64,000 bases of DNA from an uncultured Eubacteriales bacterium. GTDB taxonomy: Bacteria; Bacillota; Clostridia; Oscillospirales; Oscillospiraceae. Under the pieces are notes generated by a model, which saw only the letters and a list, made by a program, of their open reading frames with translations, was not told the origin of the DNA and did not search any database. The stretch is taken from positions 1 through 64,000 of the forward strand of contig UQXI01000006.1 in NCBI GenBank assembly GCA_900544975.1, given 5' to 3'. Of this stretch, positions 53,016-59,808 are shown piece by piece (the first letter of the stretch is position 1; each line of letters starts with the position of its first letter). The position numbers and the translations under genes are program-made.

Positions 53016-53093
53016 GAGGTTTTTCTCAAGAAATTCCGGGAGAAACCCCCGTTTCTTTGAAAAAACGGATCAAATTTTAAAAAGATGACGTCT

Positions 53094-54164
53094 CTACCTG
53101 CTTCCATAGGTCTCCAGAATGGCGCAGACCGCTTCCACATAGTCCTGCCCATACCCCTTCTCCCGGAAATCCCGGGCGCTGGAGACGGACGGGAACTCAA
53201 AAAGGCACGCGTCATACCCCAGCTCATAGGCCGCCCAGGCGCTGTAATATCCCTCCGCCCCCCGCAGAGAGGCGTAGCTGTTTCCGGGAAAATAATCCTG
53301 AAACGTCTGAAACAGATCCCCAGACCAGCCGCCGGAGACAATGGTTTGGCAGTACCAGCCATGGGTATCGATCAAAATGTTGTATCCGTCCCCCATCACA
53401 GACTGGGTAAATTGCGCCAGTGCCACCGCCTCCCGAGCCCTCAGGGGCTCGCTGCCGCAATAATTCCGGGCGCTGTAATCACTCACAAAACTGTAAGGGA
53501 AACACCGGTTCAGGTCGACGCCAGTCCCCTCTTCCACAAGGCCGTCTGCATCCAGGCAATGGGTGGTGCAGCGCCCCGGCCCATTGCAGGTCCAGCCGTC
53601 ATACAGGCCGTCGGGATTGAGGCAGGGCAGCACATACACCGTCCAGTCTCCGGAAGTAAGCCGCTGTGCAGCGGGGCCAGTCAGCGCCTGCATCAGCAGG
53701 TACGCCGTATCAGACAGCAGCTGACCGTCCTGTTGGAAATTGTCCTCCCAGCCGTGAATGGCAAATGTCGCCACCAGGACATGCTTCCCTGTGCCAAAGC
53801 GGTACGCCAGAAGCTCCCGCCCGGATCCGCTCCGGCCGTAGCAAATGGTCTCCTTCTGCCTGGGCTCCAGAGGGCGGACAGGAAAGAGGCGGCTCAGCCT
53901 GGCCTCTTCATAGTCCCTGCGAATCAGCTGTACTACCGCCAGATTCCGCCCATTGGCAGGGCCTTGCAGCGTAGACACGTTCTGTGCAAACTGAGACGGC
54001 CCGGCCACGCGGCTTGGGGAAGCAGCATAAAACCCAACCCGCTGCACATCACAAGGCGCCTCCGTACACCAGGCCGATCCGCCTGCAACCCCAGCACACA
54101 GGAAGAGCATGACCACGCTACAGGCGATCCGGCAAAAAAATCGACTTTTTTGCAGAATTGCCAT
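53094..54164 (-). CDS. secreted M14-family zinc carboxypeptidase
   Basis: A 356-residue peptidase with an N-terminal signal/anchor (IACSVVMLFLCAGVAGGSAW). M14 zinc ligands and catalytic residues are readable: His and Glu in AIHGWED, His in IDTHGWYCQ, Arg/Asn block VDLNRCFPYSF, and catalytic Glu in CLFEFPS. A 70-residue N-terminal region precedes the domain. It may trim wall peptides or dietary peptides. A single-gene unit between the rimP promoter and thiT. Confidence 0.88.
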   Translation of the reverse strand: MAILQKSRFFCRIACSVVMLFLCAGVAGGSAWCTEAPCDVQRVGFYAASPSRVAGPSQFAQNVSTLQGPANGRNLAVVQLIRRDYEEARLSRLFPVRPLEPRQKETICYGRSGSGRELLAYRFGTGKHVLVATFAIHGWEDNFQQDGQLLSDTAYLLMQALTGPAAQRLTSGDWTVYVLPCLNPDGLYDGWTCNGPGRCTTHCLDADGLVEEGTGVDLNRCFPYSFVSDYSARNYCGSEPLRAREAVALAQFTQSVMGDGYNILIDTHGWYCQTIVSGGWSGDLFQTFQDYFPGNSYASLRGAEGYYSAWAAYELGYDACLFEFPSVSSARDFREKGYGQDYVEAVCAILETYGSR

Positions 54165-54257
54165 TGCTTTTCCCCCCTTTTATTTAATTATACGCCAAAA
54201 TATCCCAGCTGTCCAGCGCACAGGTTGCCCGTTTTCCAAAAAAAGCGGATCCATTGC

Positions 54258-54302
54258 AAAAACCGGAGGTATTTTACAGGATGCTGCAAAATACCTCCGT
54301 GC
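54258..54302 (-). terminator. terminator of thiT
   Basis: Minus strand: CGGAGGTATTTT / AAAATACCTCCG with an 11-base loop, then GTTTTTGC. Confidence 0.88.
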
Positions 54303-54332
54303 CCGCTTTGCAACAGACCCGCAGGGGAAGAC

Positions 54333-54905
54333 TCACCGGCGGATATCCTGGCCGGCGAAGTATCGCTTCATGGGGATGTACAGCACCGCCGCAATGGCCA
54401 GGGCCAGCAGGGTGTTGGGGAGCATGTAGCTGCCGTTGTACACCAGGGAATACAGATTGGCATTGTCGAAAGTGCCGATGCCGGGAATGTTCGTGGGTTC
54501 ATAAATCCGATAAATGGTGACGCCGCTGATGAAATGGACCAGGAAGCGGACCCCGCAGCCCAGCACGGTACCCGGGAAAATGCCCCAGGCCTTCCCCCGG
54601 AAGAGGCCCGCCAGGCCCAGGGGCGTGAAGGCCACCAGATAATCCAGCAGCATGGACTGCCAGCCCCAGGCATACGCCCCGTCAAAAATCAGCTGCAGCA
54701 GACCGAACACAAAGCCTGCCAGCAAGCCCTGGCCCAGCCCCCAACGCAGGGAAAAGAACACAATGGGAAACATCGCCAGGGTCAGGGAACCGCCGTTTGG
54801 CAGCTCCATAAACTTCAGGTAGCTCAAGGCCTGGGCCAGCGCCACCATGATGGCCCCTTCGCACAGGGCCCGGATCCGAAGATGGGATGCGTGGGTGTTT
54901 GTCAT
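54333..54905 (-). CDS. thiT: thiamine ECF transporter S component
   Basis: A 190-residue ThiT-type S component with about six membrane helices: LSYLKFMELPNGGSLTLAM, FPIVFFSLRWGLGQGLLAG, GAYAWGWQSMLLDYLVAF and FLVHFISGVTIY are family blocks. It binds thiamine and relies on a shared ECF module. ATG 54905 with GGAGGT upstream is used. The TPP riboswitch in its leader confirms the substrate class. Confidence 0.93.
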   Translation of the reverse strand: MTNTHASHLRIRALCEGAIMVALAQALSYLKFMELPNGGSLTLAMFPIVFFSLRWGLGQGLLAGFVFGLLQLIFDGAYAWGWQSMLLDYLVAFTPLGLAGLFRGKAWGIFPGTVLGCGVRFLVHFISGVTIYRIYEPTNIPGIGTFDNANLYSLVYNGSYMLPNTLLALAIAAVLYIPMKRYFAGQDIRR

Positions 54906-54923
54906 AGGAACAGATACCTCCAG

Positions 54924-54985
54924 TTTTGGGGAACACCCCAAAATAATATCGCATTGCAAACCCGCCGGTGGTGCGCAATGCGATA
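54924..54985 (-). terminator. TPP-riboswitch terminator plus second hairpin
   Basis: Minus strand: TATCGCATTG / CAATGCGATA (54947-54985) followed by TTATTTTGG is a clear terminator. A second stem TTTTGGGG / CCCCAAAA (54924-54943) follows just before the thiT ribosome site. Confidence 0.85.
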
Positions 54986-54995
54986 CGTCCATATC

Positions 54996-55090
54996 TGCAT
55001 CTTTCCCTACGACGGCATAACCCGTATCAGGTTCGCGGGTGAGGGCTCGGCTTCGCCCAATCTCAGCCGGAATCGTCCGGCTCCCCGAAG
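54996..55090 (-). promoter_or_regulatory. thiamine pyrophosphate (TPP) riboswitch
   Basis: Minus strand landmarks: TCGGGGAGCCGG, CGGCTGAGATTG, CTCACCCGCGAACCTGATAC, GGGTTATGCCGTCGTAGGGA and AAGATGCAG. This is the THI-box aptamer upstream of thiT. Confidence 0.96.
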
Positions 55091-55116
55091 AGTGATTTGT
55101 TCTGCGATTCGATGCA

Positions 55117-55145
55117 ATTATACAAGAACCGGAGGGAAATGTCAA
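55117..55145 (-). promoter_or_regulatory. consensus promoter of thiT
   Basis: Minus strand: perfect -35 TTGACA (55140-55145), 17-base spacing, perfect -10 TATAAT (55117-55122). Confidence 0.88.
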
Positions 55146-55194
55146 TGGATTGTTGTGCGCTCTGTGCAAATTGGCGGGTATGGCAGGTTTTCCC

Positions 55195-55222
55195 TTGAAA
55201 AATGCGGCATCCGTGGTATGAT
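55195..55222 (+). promoter_or_regulatory. promoter of pyk
   Basis: -35 TTGAAA (55195-55200), 16-base spacing, -10 TATGAT (55217-55222), 33 bases before the ATG. Confidence 0.68.
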
Positions 55223-55255
55223 GGTCCAGAATATTCGGATCTAGGAGGATGTTAT

Positions 55256-56671
55256 ATGCGAAAAACGAAAATTATCTGCACCATCGGGCCGGCCTGTGAA
55301 AATGAAGAGACCCTGACGCAGATGTGCTTGGCGGGCATGAATGTGGCGCGCCTGAACTTTTCTCACGGCTCCCACCAGGAGCACCAGGAGAAAATCCATC
55401 TGATTCGCAAAGTCCGGGAGAAACTGAACCTGCCCATTGCCATCATGCTGGACACCAAGGGGCCGGAATACCGGATCAAAACCTTTCAAAACAAGCGGGT
55501 CACCCTGCAAGATGGCGACCTGTTTACATTTACCACCGACGATGTGGTTGGAGATGAAACCCGGGTCTCCGTCACCTACCAGGGTCTTGTCAAAGATCTG
55601 GAGGTGGGAGATACCATCATGGTCAACAACGGCCTGGTCATTTTCCGGGTGGAGCAGCTGGAGGGCAGCAACGCCCTGTGCCGTGTGGTGGCAGGCGGGG
55701 AGCTTTCTGACCGGAAGAGCATGAACTTCCCCAACCGGGTCCTGGCCCAGGCCTTCCTCAGTCAACAGGACCGGGAGGACCTGCTCTTTGGAATCCAAAA
55801 CGGCGTGGACTTCGTGGCCGCCTCCTTTGTGTCCAATCGTCAGGACATGGAGGATCTGCGGACCTTCCTGGACGAGAATGGCGGCAGTGACATCGACATC
55901 ATCGCCAAAATCGAAAACCGCTCCGGCGTAGACCACATCGAGGAGATTTGTCAGATCGCCGACGGCGTCATGGTCGCCCGGGGGGACCTGGGTGTGGAAA
56001 TTCCCTTCGTGGAGGTTCCGGCCATTCAGAAGTACCTCATCAACAAATGCCGCCTCCTGGGTAAGCGGGTCATCACTGCCACGGAGATGCTGGAATCCAT
56101 GATCCACAACCCCCGGCCCACCCGGGCAGAGATCTCCGATGTAGCCAACGCCGTCTACGACGGGTCCTCCGCCGTGATGCTCTCCGGCGAGACTGCCGCT
56201 GGTAAATACCCGGTGGCGGCTGTGAAAAACATGGCGGAAATTGCGGAGTACACCGAGAAACACATCAGCTACATTCACCGCTTCCATAACACAGAGTTCG
56301 AAATCCGCAGCAATCTGGACGCCGTGTCCCATGCCACCTGCGCCATGGCCATTGACTTGGGGGCCAAGTGCATTGTGGTCAGCTCCATGAGCGGCCGCAC
56401 CGCCCGGATGGTCAGCCGCTTCCGCTGCCCGGCTGACATTGTGGGCATGACGACCACAGAGCGGGCCTGGCGGAAGCTGGCCCTCAGCTGGGGCGTCACG
56501 CCTGTGCTCAGCGAGGAATTCAATTCCATCGACGTGATGTTCTACCATGCCCTGCACCAGGCAAAACAGGTCTGCCACCTGCAAGCGGGAGACAATGTGG
56601 TTCTGACCGGCGGCCAGATCAATGGGCTGCCTGGCAACACCAACACCATCAAGGTAGAAACCATCCGCTAA
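55256..56671 (+). CDS. pyk: pyruvate kinase
   Basis: A 471-residue enzyme making pyruvate and ATP from PEP. RKTKIICTIGPACENEETL, MNVARLNFSHGSHQEHQ, MLDTKGPEYRI, IIAKIENRSGVDHIEEI, VMVARGDLGVEIPF and ATEMLESMI are core motifs. It lacks the extra C-terminal PEP-utiliser-like domain found in some Firmicutes enzymes. TAGGAGG precedes ATG 55256; the longer frame starts inside the promoter. Confidence 0.96.
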   Translation: MRKTKIICTIGPACENEETLTQMCLAGMNVARLNFSHGSHQEHQEKIHLIRKVREKLNLPIAIMLDTKGPEYRIKTFQNKRVTLQDGDLFTFTTDDVVGDETRVSVTYQGLVKDLEVGDTIMVNNGLVIFRVEQLEGSNALCRVVAGGELSDRKSMNFPNRVLAQAFLSQQDREDLLFGIQNGVDFVAASFVSNRQDMEDLRTFLDENGGSDIDIIAKIENRSGVDHIEEICQIADGVMVARGDLGVEIPFVEVPAIQKYLINKCRLLGKRVITATEMLESMIHNPRPTRAEISDVANAVYDGSSAVMLSGETAAGKYPVAAVKNMAEIAEYTEKHISYIHRFHNTEFEIRSNLDAVSHATCAMAIDLGAKCIVVSSMSGRTARMVSRFRCPADIVGMTTTERAWRKLALSWGVTPVLSEEFNSIDVMFYHALHQAKQVCHLQAGDNVVLTGGQINGLPGNTNTIKVETIR

Positions 56672-56711
56672 TTGCGGCGCTGGACCATTCTGAGGGGTAG
56701 GCGCATCCATG

Positions 56712-56893
56712 CACCGCGCCGGTATCTCATCGTAGGGGCGGACCTGTGTGTCCGCCCGTTGGAGGCATTGCGAATTCGCCGAACATGTGTGAAAAACGTA
56801 CGATGTCCCCTCCGGGCGGACACATAGGTCCGCCCCTACGGGGAATCGGGACGATGGGAAGAAGTAATCCGACGTATTTTCTCATTTGAATGC
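56712..56893. repeat. MITE-like repeat with terminal inverted repeats, copy 1
   Basis: Core 56730-56841: left arm GTAGGGGCGGACCTGTGTGT then CCGCCCG, right arm CGGGCGGACACATAGGTCCG then CCCCTAC, with a shared interior (GGCATTGCGAATTCGCCGAA). Flanks CATGCACC and CGTATTTT...AATGCCCC also recur in copy 2. No ORF of its own. Confidence 0.75.
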
Positions 56894-56947
56894 CCCATTT
56901 CGAGCAGAAAATCGGTACATTTTGCGGAAACGCCAAAAAGTCCGTTC

Positions 56948-57134
56948 ATGCACCACATGGGGATCTCTCCGTAGGGGCGGACCTATGTGTCCGCCCGTGG
57001 TAGGCATTGCGAATTCGCCGAACATTTGTGAAAAACGCGTAGTGTCCCCACTAGGCAGACACATAGGTCCGCCACTACGGTGGATGGCGAAGGTGGGCGG
57101 GAATGACTCAACGTATTTTGTTATTTTAATGCCC
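56948..57134. repeat. MITE-like repeat with terminal inverted repeats, copy 2
   Basis: Core 56971-57081 parallels copy 1: left arm GTAGGGGCGGACCTATGTGT, interior GGCATTGCGAATTCGCCGAA, right arm with mutations (TAGGCAGACACATAGGTCCG). It is offset by about 240 bases from copy 1, so the pair may be a tandem duplication including flanks. Confidence 0.75.
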
Positions 57135-57163
57135 CCTATCGGGTAGTGATAGGGGGCATTTTA
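57128..57163 (+). terminator. hairpin at the end of the nucleotidyltransferase gene
   Basis: AATGCCCCCTATC / GATAGGGGGCATT then TTAC on +. The T-run favours + direction, but the stem is also placed to stop the minus-strand operon. Confidence 0.6.
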
Positions 57164-57173
57164 CAGTGCCAGT

Positions 57174-58394
57174 CTACAGTCCCCAGCTTGTAATGAACTC
57201 TTCCCGGGCTGTCATCTCGTCCCGCTGGGCATAGGGACTCGTCAGATTCTCCGCCGCAGCCTTGGGCTTGCGGAACAGGCAATAGAAGAACCGATAGATC
57301 CAAGCAACGGGCATCAGATACGGTTTCCCATCCACAAAGGAGTACCAGGGAATCTGCCGCATGTCCCAGTATGGGGGAAAAATCTTCTTCCAGGTGTTTC
57401 CCAGCAAAACCAGAATGCGGGGTCGCGAGGACCGGTGGATCTGTTTGACCACAGATGCAGTAACATTTTGTTGGTTGATATGGCCAAAAATACCATCCTC
57501 AAATACCTTCCGGGTTGCGCTCAGATAAAATGTCTCATCCAGAGGGCAGGAGGAAATGGGCATCGTCACGCCAAACCACTTCTCACAAAGGGAGAAACAG
57601 GTTTGCGTAAATGTGAGAAGTTCCAGTTTCTCCAGTTGTTGGGTAATCCACACCCAGTTCATATTGCGGCCCTGAGCCCGGGTGAAAAACACCATGTCCA
57701 GGAAGGGGCGCAGGCCACAGCCCTTGTTGATGATGTGCTTTGCCGTATGGACCATCAAGAACACAAAATGAAAGTTTTCATCTATCTGATACCGGCTGGT
57801 GTCCAGAAGAGGGTGGGCATATTTCCAGGCCTCGTCAAAATAGTCTTGGTAGTTGACTTGGTTCGCCAGGGACTCATAGAGCATGTGGCTATGGATCTCA
57901 TAGGTGACCACACCGTCTGAGTAAGTCCACACCGCACCAGGATCTGCCGCCGGCGTATAGCCCAAAGAGCACATCTGCTGATGGCACCGGAGCCGGTCAG
58001 ACCCGTGGATCAAAAAGTCAATGTCCCCCATGGTGCGCAGCTGGGGGGTGGGGTAATATTGGGACAGCACACTGCCCTTAAATGGGAGGAAGGAGATTTC
58101 CGCCTCTGTGAGATGCTGCTCCAGCTGAGCAAAGTCCCGCTGTAGGGCAATGCTATGGACGGCCTCCGCCACAAATCCGGACTGAAGCTCTGTCAACGTG
58201 GATTGCAGGGATGGGATTTGGGACAGTTTATCTCGGCACTGCACATAAAAGATCCCCGCCAGATTCTGGGTCTTGGCATACCGCAGCAGTTGGGACCAAT
58301 CCAGGCCTTCCCAGCCACCAGGAACCCGAATATCGGATTTCCCCTGGATGTAGGCTGCCAACGCTTGGATAAAAAAAGCCTGTTCCAACGTCAT
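57174..58394 (-). CDS. nucleotidyltransferase-fold protein (NTP_transf_5 type)
   Basis: A 406-residue protein of the minimal-nucleotidyltransferase group seen in lasso-peptide and other peptide-modification clusters. The diagnostic stretch is FLPFKGSVLSQYYPTPQLRT followed by MGDIDFLIH, carrying the paired Asp of the active site. Later segments (HTAKHIINKGCGLRPFLDM, MPVAWIYRFFYCLFRKPKA) include a hydrophobic C-terminal part. Its actual reaction is unknown. ATG overlaps the pqqD-like stop (ATGA). Last gene of the operon. Confidence 0.8.
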   Translation of the reverse strand: MTLEQAFFIQALAAYIQGKSDIRVPGGWEGLDWSQLLRYAKTQNLAGIFYVQCRDKLSQIPSLQSTLTELQSGFVAEAVHSIALQRDFAQLEQHLTEAEISFLPFKGSVLSQYYPTPQLRTMGDIDFLIHGSDRLRCHQQMCSLGYTPAADPGAVWTYSDGVVTYEIHSHMLYESLANQVNYQDYFDEAWKYAHPLLDTSRYQIDENFHFVFLMVHTAKHIINKGCGLRPFLDMVFFTRAQGRNMNWVWITQQLEKLELLTFTQTCFSLCEKWFGVTMPISSCPLDETFYLSATRKVFEDGIFGHINQQNVTASVVKQIHRSSRPRILVLLGNTWKKIFPPYWDMRQIPWYSFVDGKPYLMPVAWIYRFFYCLFRKPKAAAENLTSPYAQRDEMTAREEFITSWGL

Positions 58395-58684
58395 GACTCA
58401 GCGGCCTCCGTTTCATAGACAAAGCCGTTCGACAGCATTTGCTCCAAAAACTGCCCCACATACGCCGTCGCCTGCGCCATGGGCGCAGTATAATGCTCAC
58501 TGAACGCCTGGAGCAATGCATCCTTTTGGCAAGGCGTCTCCTCCAGCAGCTTCCAAATGAAATACCCTGCATCATTCAGCTGCAGCGCCCAATGGCGGCA
58601 GGTGCGCCGGGCAGCTTGGGTTGCAACCAGCAGATGTTCCCCGCAAATCTCCTCATGCACAACACCTGGTCGAGTCTTCAACAT
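58391..58684 (-). CDS. PqqD-like peptide-recognition protein
   Basis: A 97-residue PqqD-family protein: LKTRPGVVHEEICGEHLLVA, LNDAGYFIWKLLEE and a helical C-terminus (YVGQFLEQMLSNGFVYE). PqqD/RRE domains bind leader peptides and present them to modifying enzymes. ATG 58684 follows AAGGGAGTG; the longer frame overlaps the kinase-like gene. It overlaps genes on both sides, so the three proteins are probably made in fixed ratio. Confidence 0.88.
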   Translation of the reverse strand: MLKTRPGVVHEEICGEHLLVATQAARRTCRHWALQLNDAGYFIWKLLEETPCQKDALLQAFSEHYTAPMAQATAYVGQFLEQMLSNGFVYETEAAES

Positions 58685-59403
58685 AGGACACACTCCCTTC
58701 TTTCTAGTAATCGGTCGTGGCAAAGCCGGGCAGATTCCGGCCCTCCCCGGTTTTCCAAGAGCCAGATGGGGGTTGCACACACCAGCCGCTTGAGCAGCGG
58801 CAGCAGGAGCCGATAGTGCTCTTCCGTCCGGTCTGTGCAGAAAAACTGGCCCAGCATGGGAAGAATGGCAGCCCCAGGCGGCATGGGCGCCCACCGGTCC
58901 GCCTGGCTCTGACGTAGGTAGATGATCCCACCCAGAGGCGCCGACCCCGTGCCACCCAGAGATTCCTTCCCCCGCCAGGGACTGGCATGGACTACAATGG
59001 TCCCTGTGTCCAGGAACTGTAGGACCGGCTTGTCTCCATTGAGGATGGTGGTCTCCTCCGGATAAAGCTCCCGCCAGAGGTTCAGCTGGGTCGTCTTCCC
59101 AGTGCCGCTGGGGGCGGCAAACAGGTACGCCTGTTCCCGGAACACCATGGCCGCACTATGAAACAGGCAGCGGTCATGAGAAAGCAGCAGGTCCGCCAAA
59201 CGCCGACGCAGAGCAACCGTCTCCAGAAATTCCGGGGACGCATCTGCCGGGCAATAGCAAGCGGCCTGGCGCAGATCCTCCTGGGTAACCCGCAAGCAGG
59301 CAGTATAGGACGGACTGTCTGTGAGAAACCCTGCGAAAAAGCGCTCCGTGCCTGGATAGAGCAACTGAATTTGGAAGGTCAATCCGGAAAAGGAAATGGT
59401 CAT
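58678..59403 (-). CDS. HPr-kinase-like P-loop protein
   Basis: A 241-residue protein with the HprK-type P-loop FAAPSGTGKTTQLNLW, followed by NGDKPVLQF, HASPWRGKESL and GGIIYLRQSQ segments. Related kinases in lasso-peptide clusters phosphorylate the precursor; others have unknown targets. The HPr-specific regulatory domain is absent. GGAGGAA precedes ATG 59403. First modifying gene after the small peptide gene; overlaps the pqqD-like gene by seven bases. Confidence 0.82.
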   Translation of the reverse strand: MTISFSGLTFQIQLLYPGTERFFAGFLTDSPSYTACLRVTQEDLRQAACYCPADASPEFLETVALRRRLADLLLSHDRCLFHSAAMVFREQAYLFAAPSGTGKTTQLNLWRELYPEETTILNGDKPVLQFLDTGTIVVHASPWRGKESLGGTGSAPLGGIIYLRQSQADRWAPMPPGAAILPMLGQFFCTDRTEEHYRLLLPLLKRLVCATPIWLLENRGGPESARLCHDRLLERRECVLC

Positions 59404-59543
59404 GGGAATTCCTCCCTCTTTGAAATCTAGCAGGCCCGGGAATCAGCCCCCATACCACAGCGGCAGACCTGCGTACAACGTCAGAACCTTCACAGCACCA
59501 GCCCCACTGATGGAGGCCGATTCCGCTGCCCACGGAAAGTGAG
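59404..59543 (-). other. spacer between peptide stem-loop and kinase-like gene
   Basis: An open minus-strand frame here ends AVKVLTLYAGLPLWYGG before a TGA at about 59450, but it has no ribosome site or clear start. It is treated as non-coding; a second tiny peptide is not excluded. Confidence 0.35.
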
Positions 59544-59574
59544 CGCGGCAGGTGGGGAAACCCCACCTGCCGCG
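59544..59574 (-). terminator. perfect 14-bp stem-loop after the small peptide gene
   Basis: CGCGGCAGGTGGGG / CCCCACCTGCCGCG with a three-base loop. No long T-run follows on minus (TCACTTTCC), so it more likely acts as a partial terminator or mRNA-stabilising element that keeps the peptide message in excess. Confidence 0.75.
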
Positions 59575-59587
59575 TGACTGGTCCCTC

Positions 59588-59761
59588 TTAGATGTGGCCG
59601 AGCAGGTTGCCGGATTCATCATATACGGCGCCAGAAGCAGTCTGGTGACCGTAGACAACGGCGCCGTCTCCCAGGGAGAAGGGAGCTTCACCGGAGCCAT
59701 CAGGAACCCACTGGGTGTCGAGCAACGGGGTGACGAGGGGCATGTTGGACAAGTCGTTCAT
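59588..59761 (-). CDS. 57-residue small peptide, candidate RiPP precursor
   Basis: A short gene with an excellent ribosome site (TAGGAGGT) eight bases before ATG 59761. The product starts MNDLSNMPLVTPLLDTQWV, continues GSGEAPFSLGDGAVVYGHQ and ends SGAVYDESGNLLGHI. It has no Cys, is Gly/Ser/Val-rich in its C-terminal half and has a hydrophobic leader-like N-terminus. Directly followed by a strong stem-loop and by HprK-like, PqqD-like and nucleotidyltransferase genes. No modified residue can be assigned from sequence. Confidence 0.7.
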   Translation of the reverse strand: MNDLSNMPLVTPLLDTQWVPDGSGEAPFSLGDGAVVYGHQTASGAVYDESGNLLGHI

Positions 59762-59808
59762 AATGTGTACCTCCTAGTTTGGTTGGGAATTTCTGTTCCC
59801 CAGGCCGG

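Noticed and set aside
56730..57081. CRISPR array
   Set aside because: Only two imperfect repeats of about 110 bases with internal palindromes and no spacer periodicity; fits a MITE-like repeat.
59443..59545. second tiny peptide ending AGLPLWYGG
   Set aside because: No start codon with ribosome site in frame; kept as spacer.
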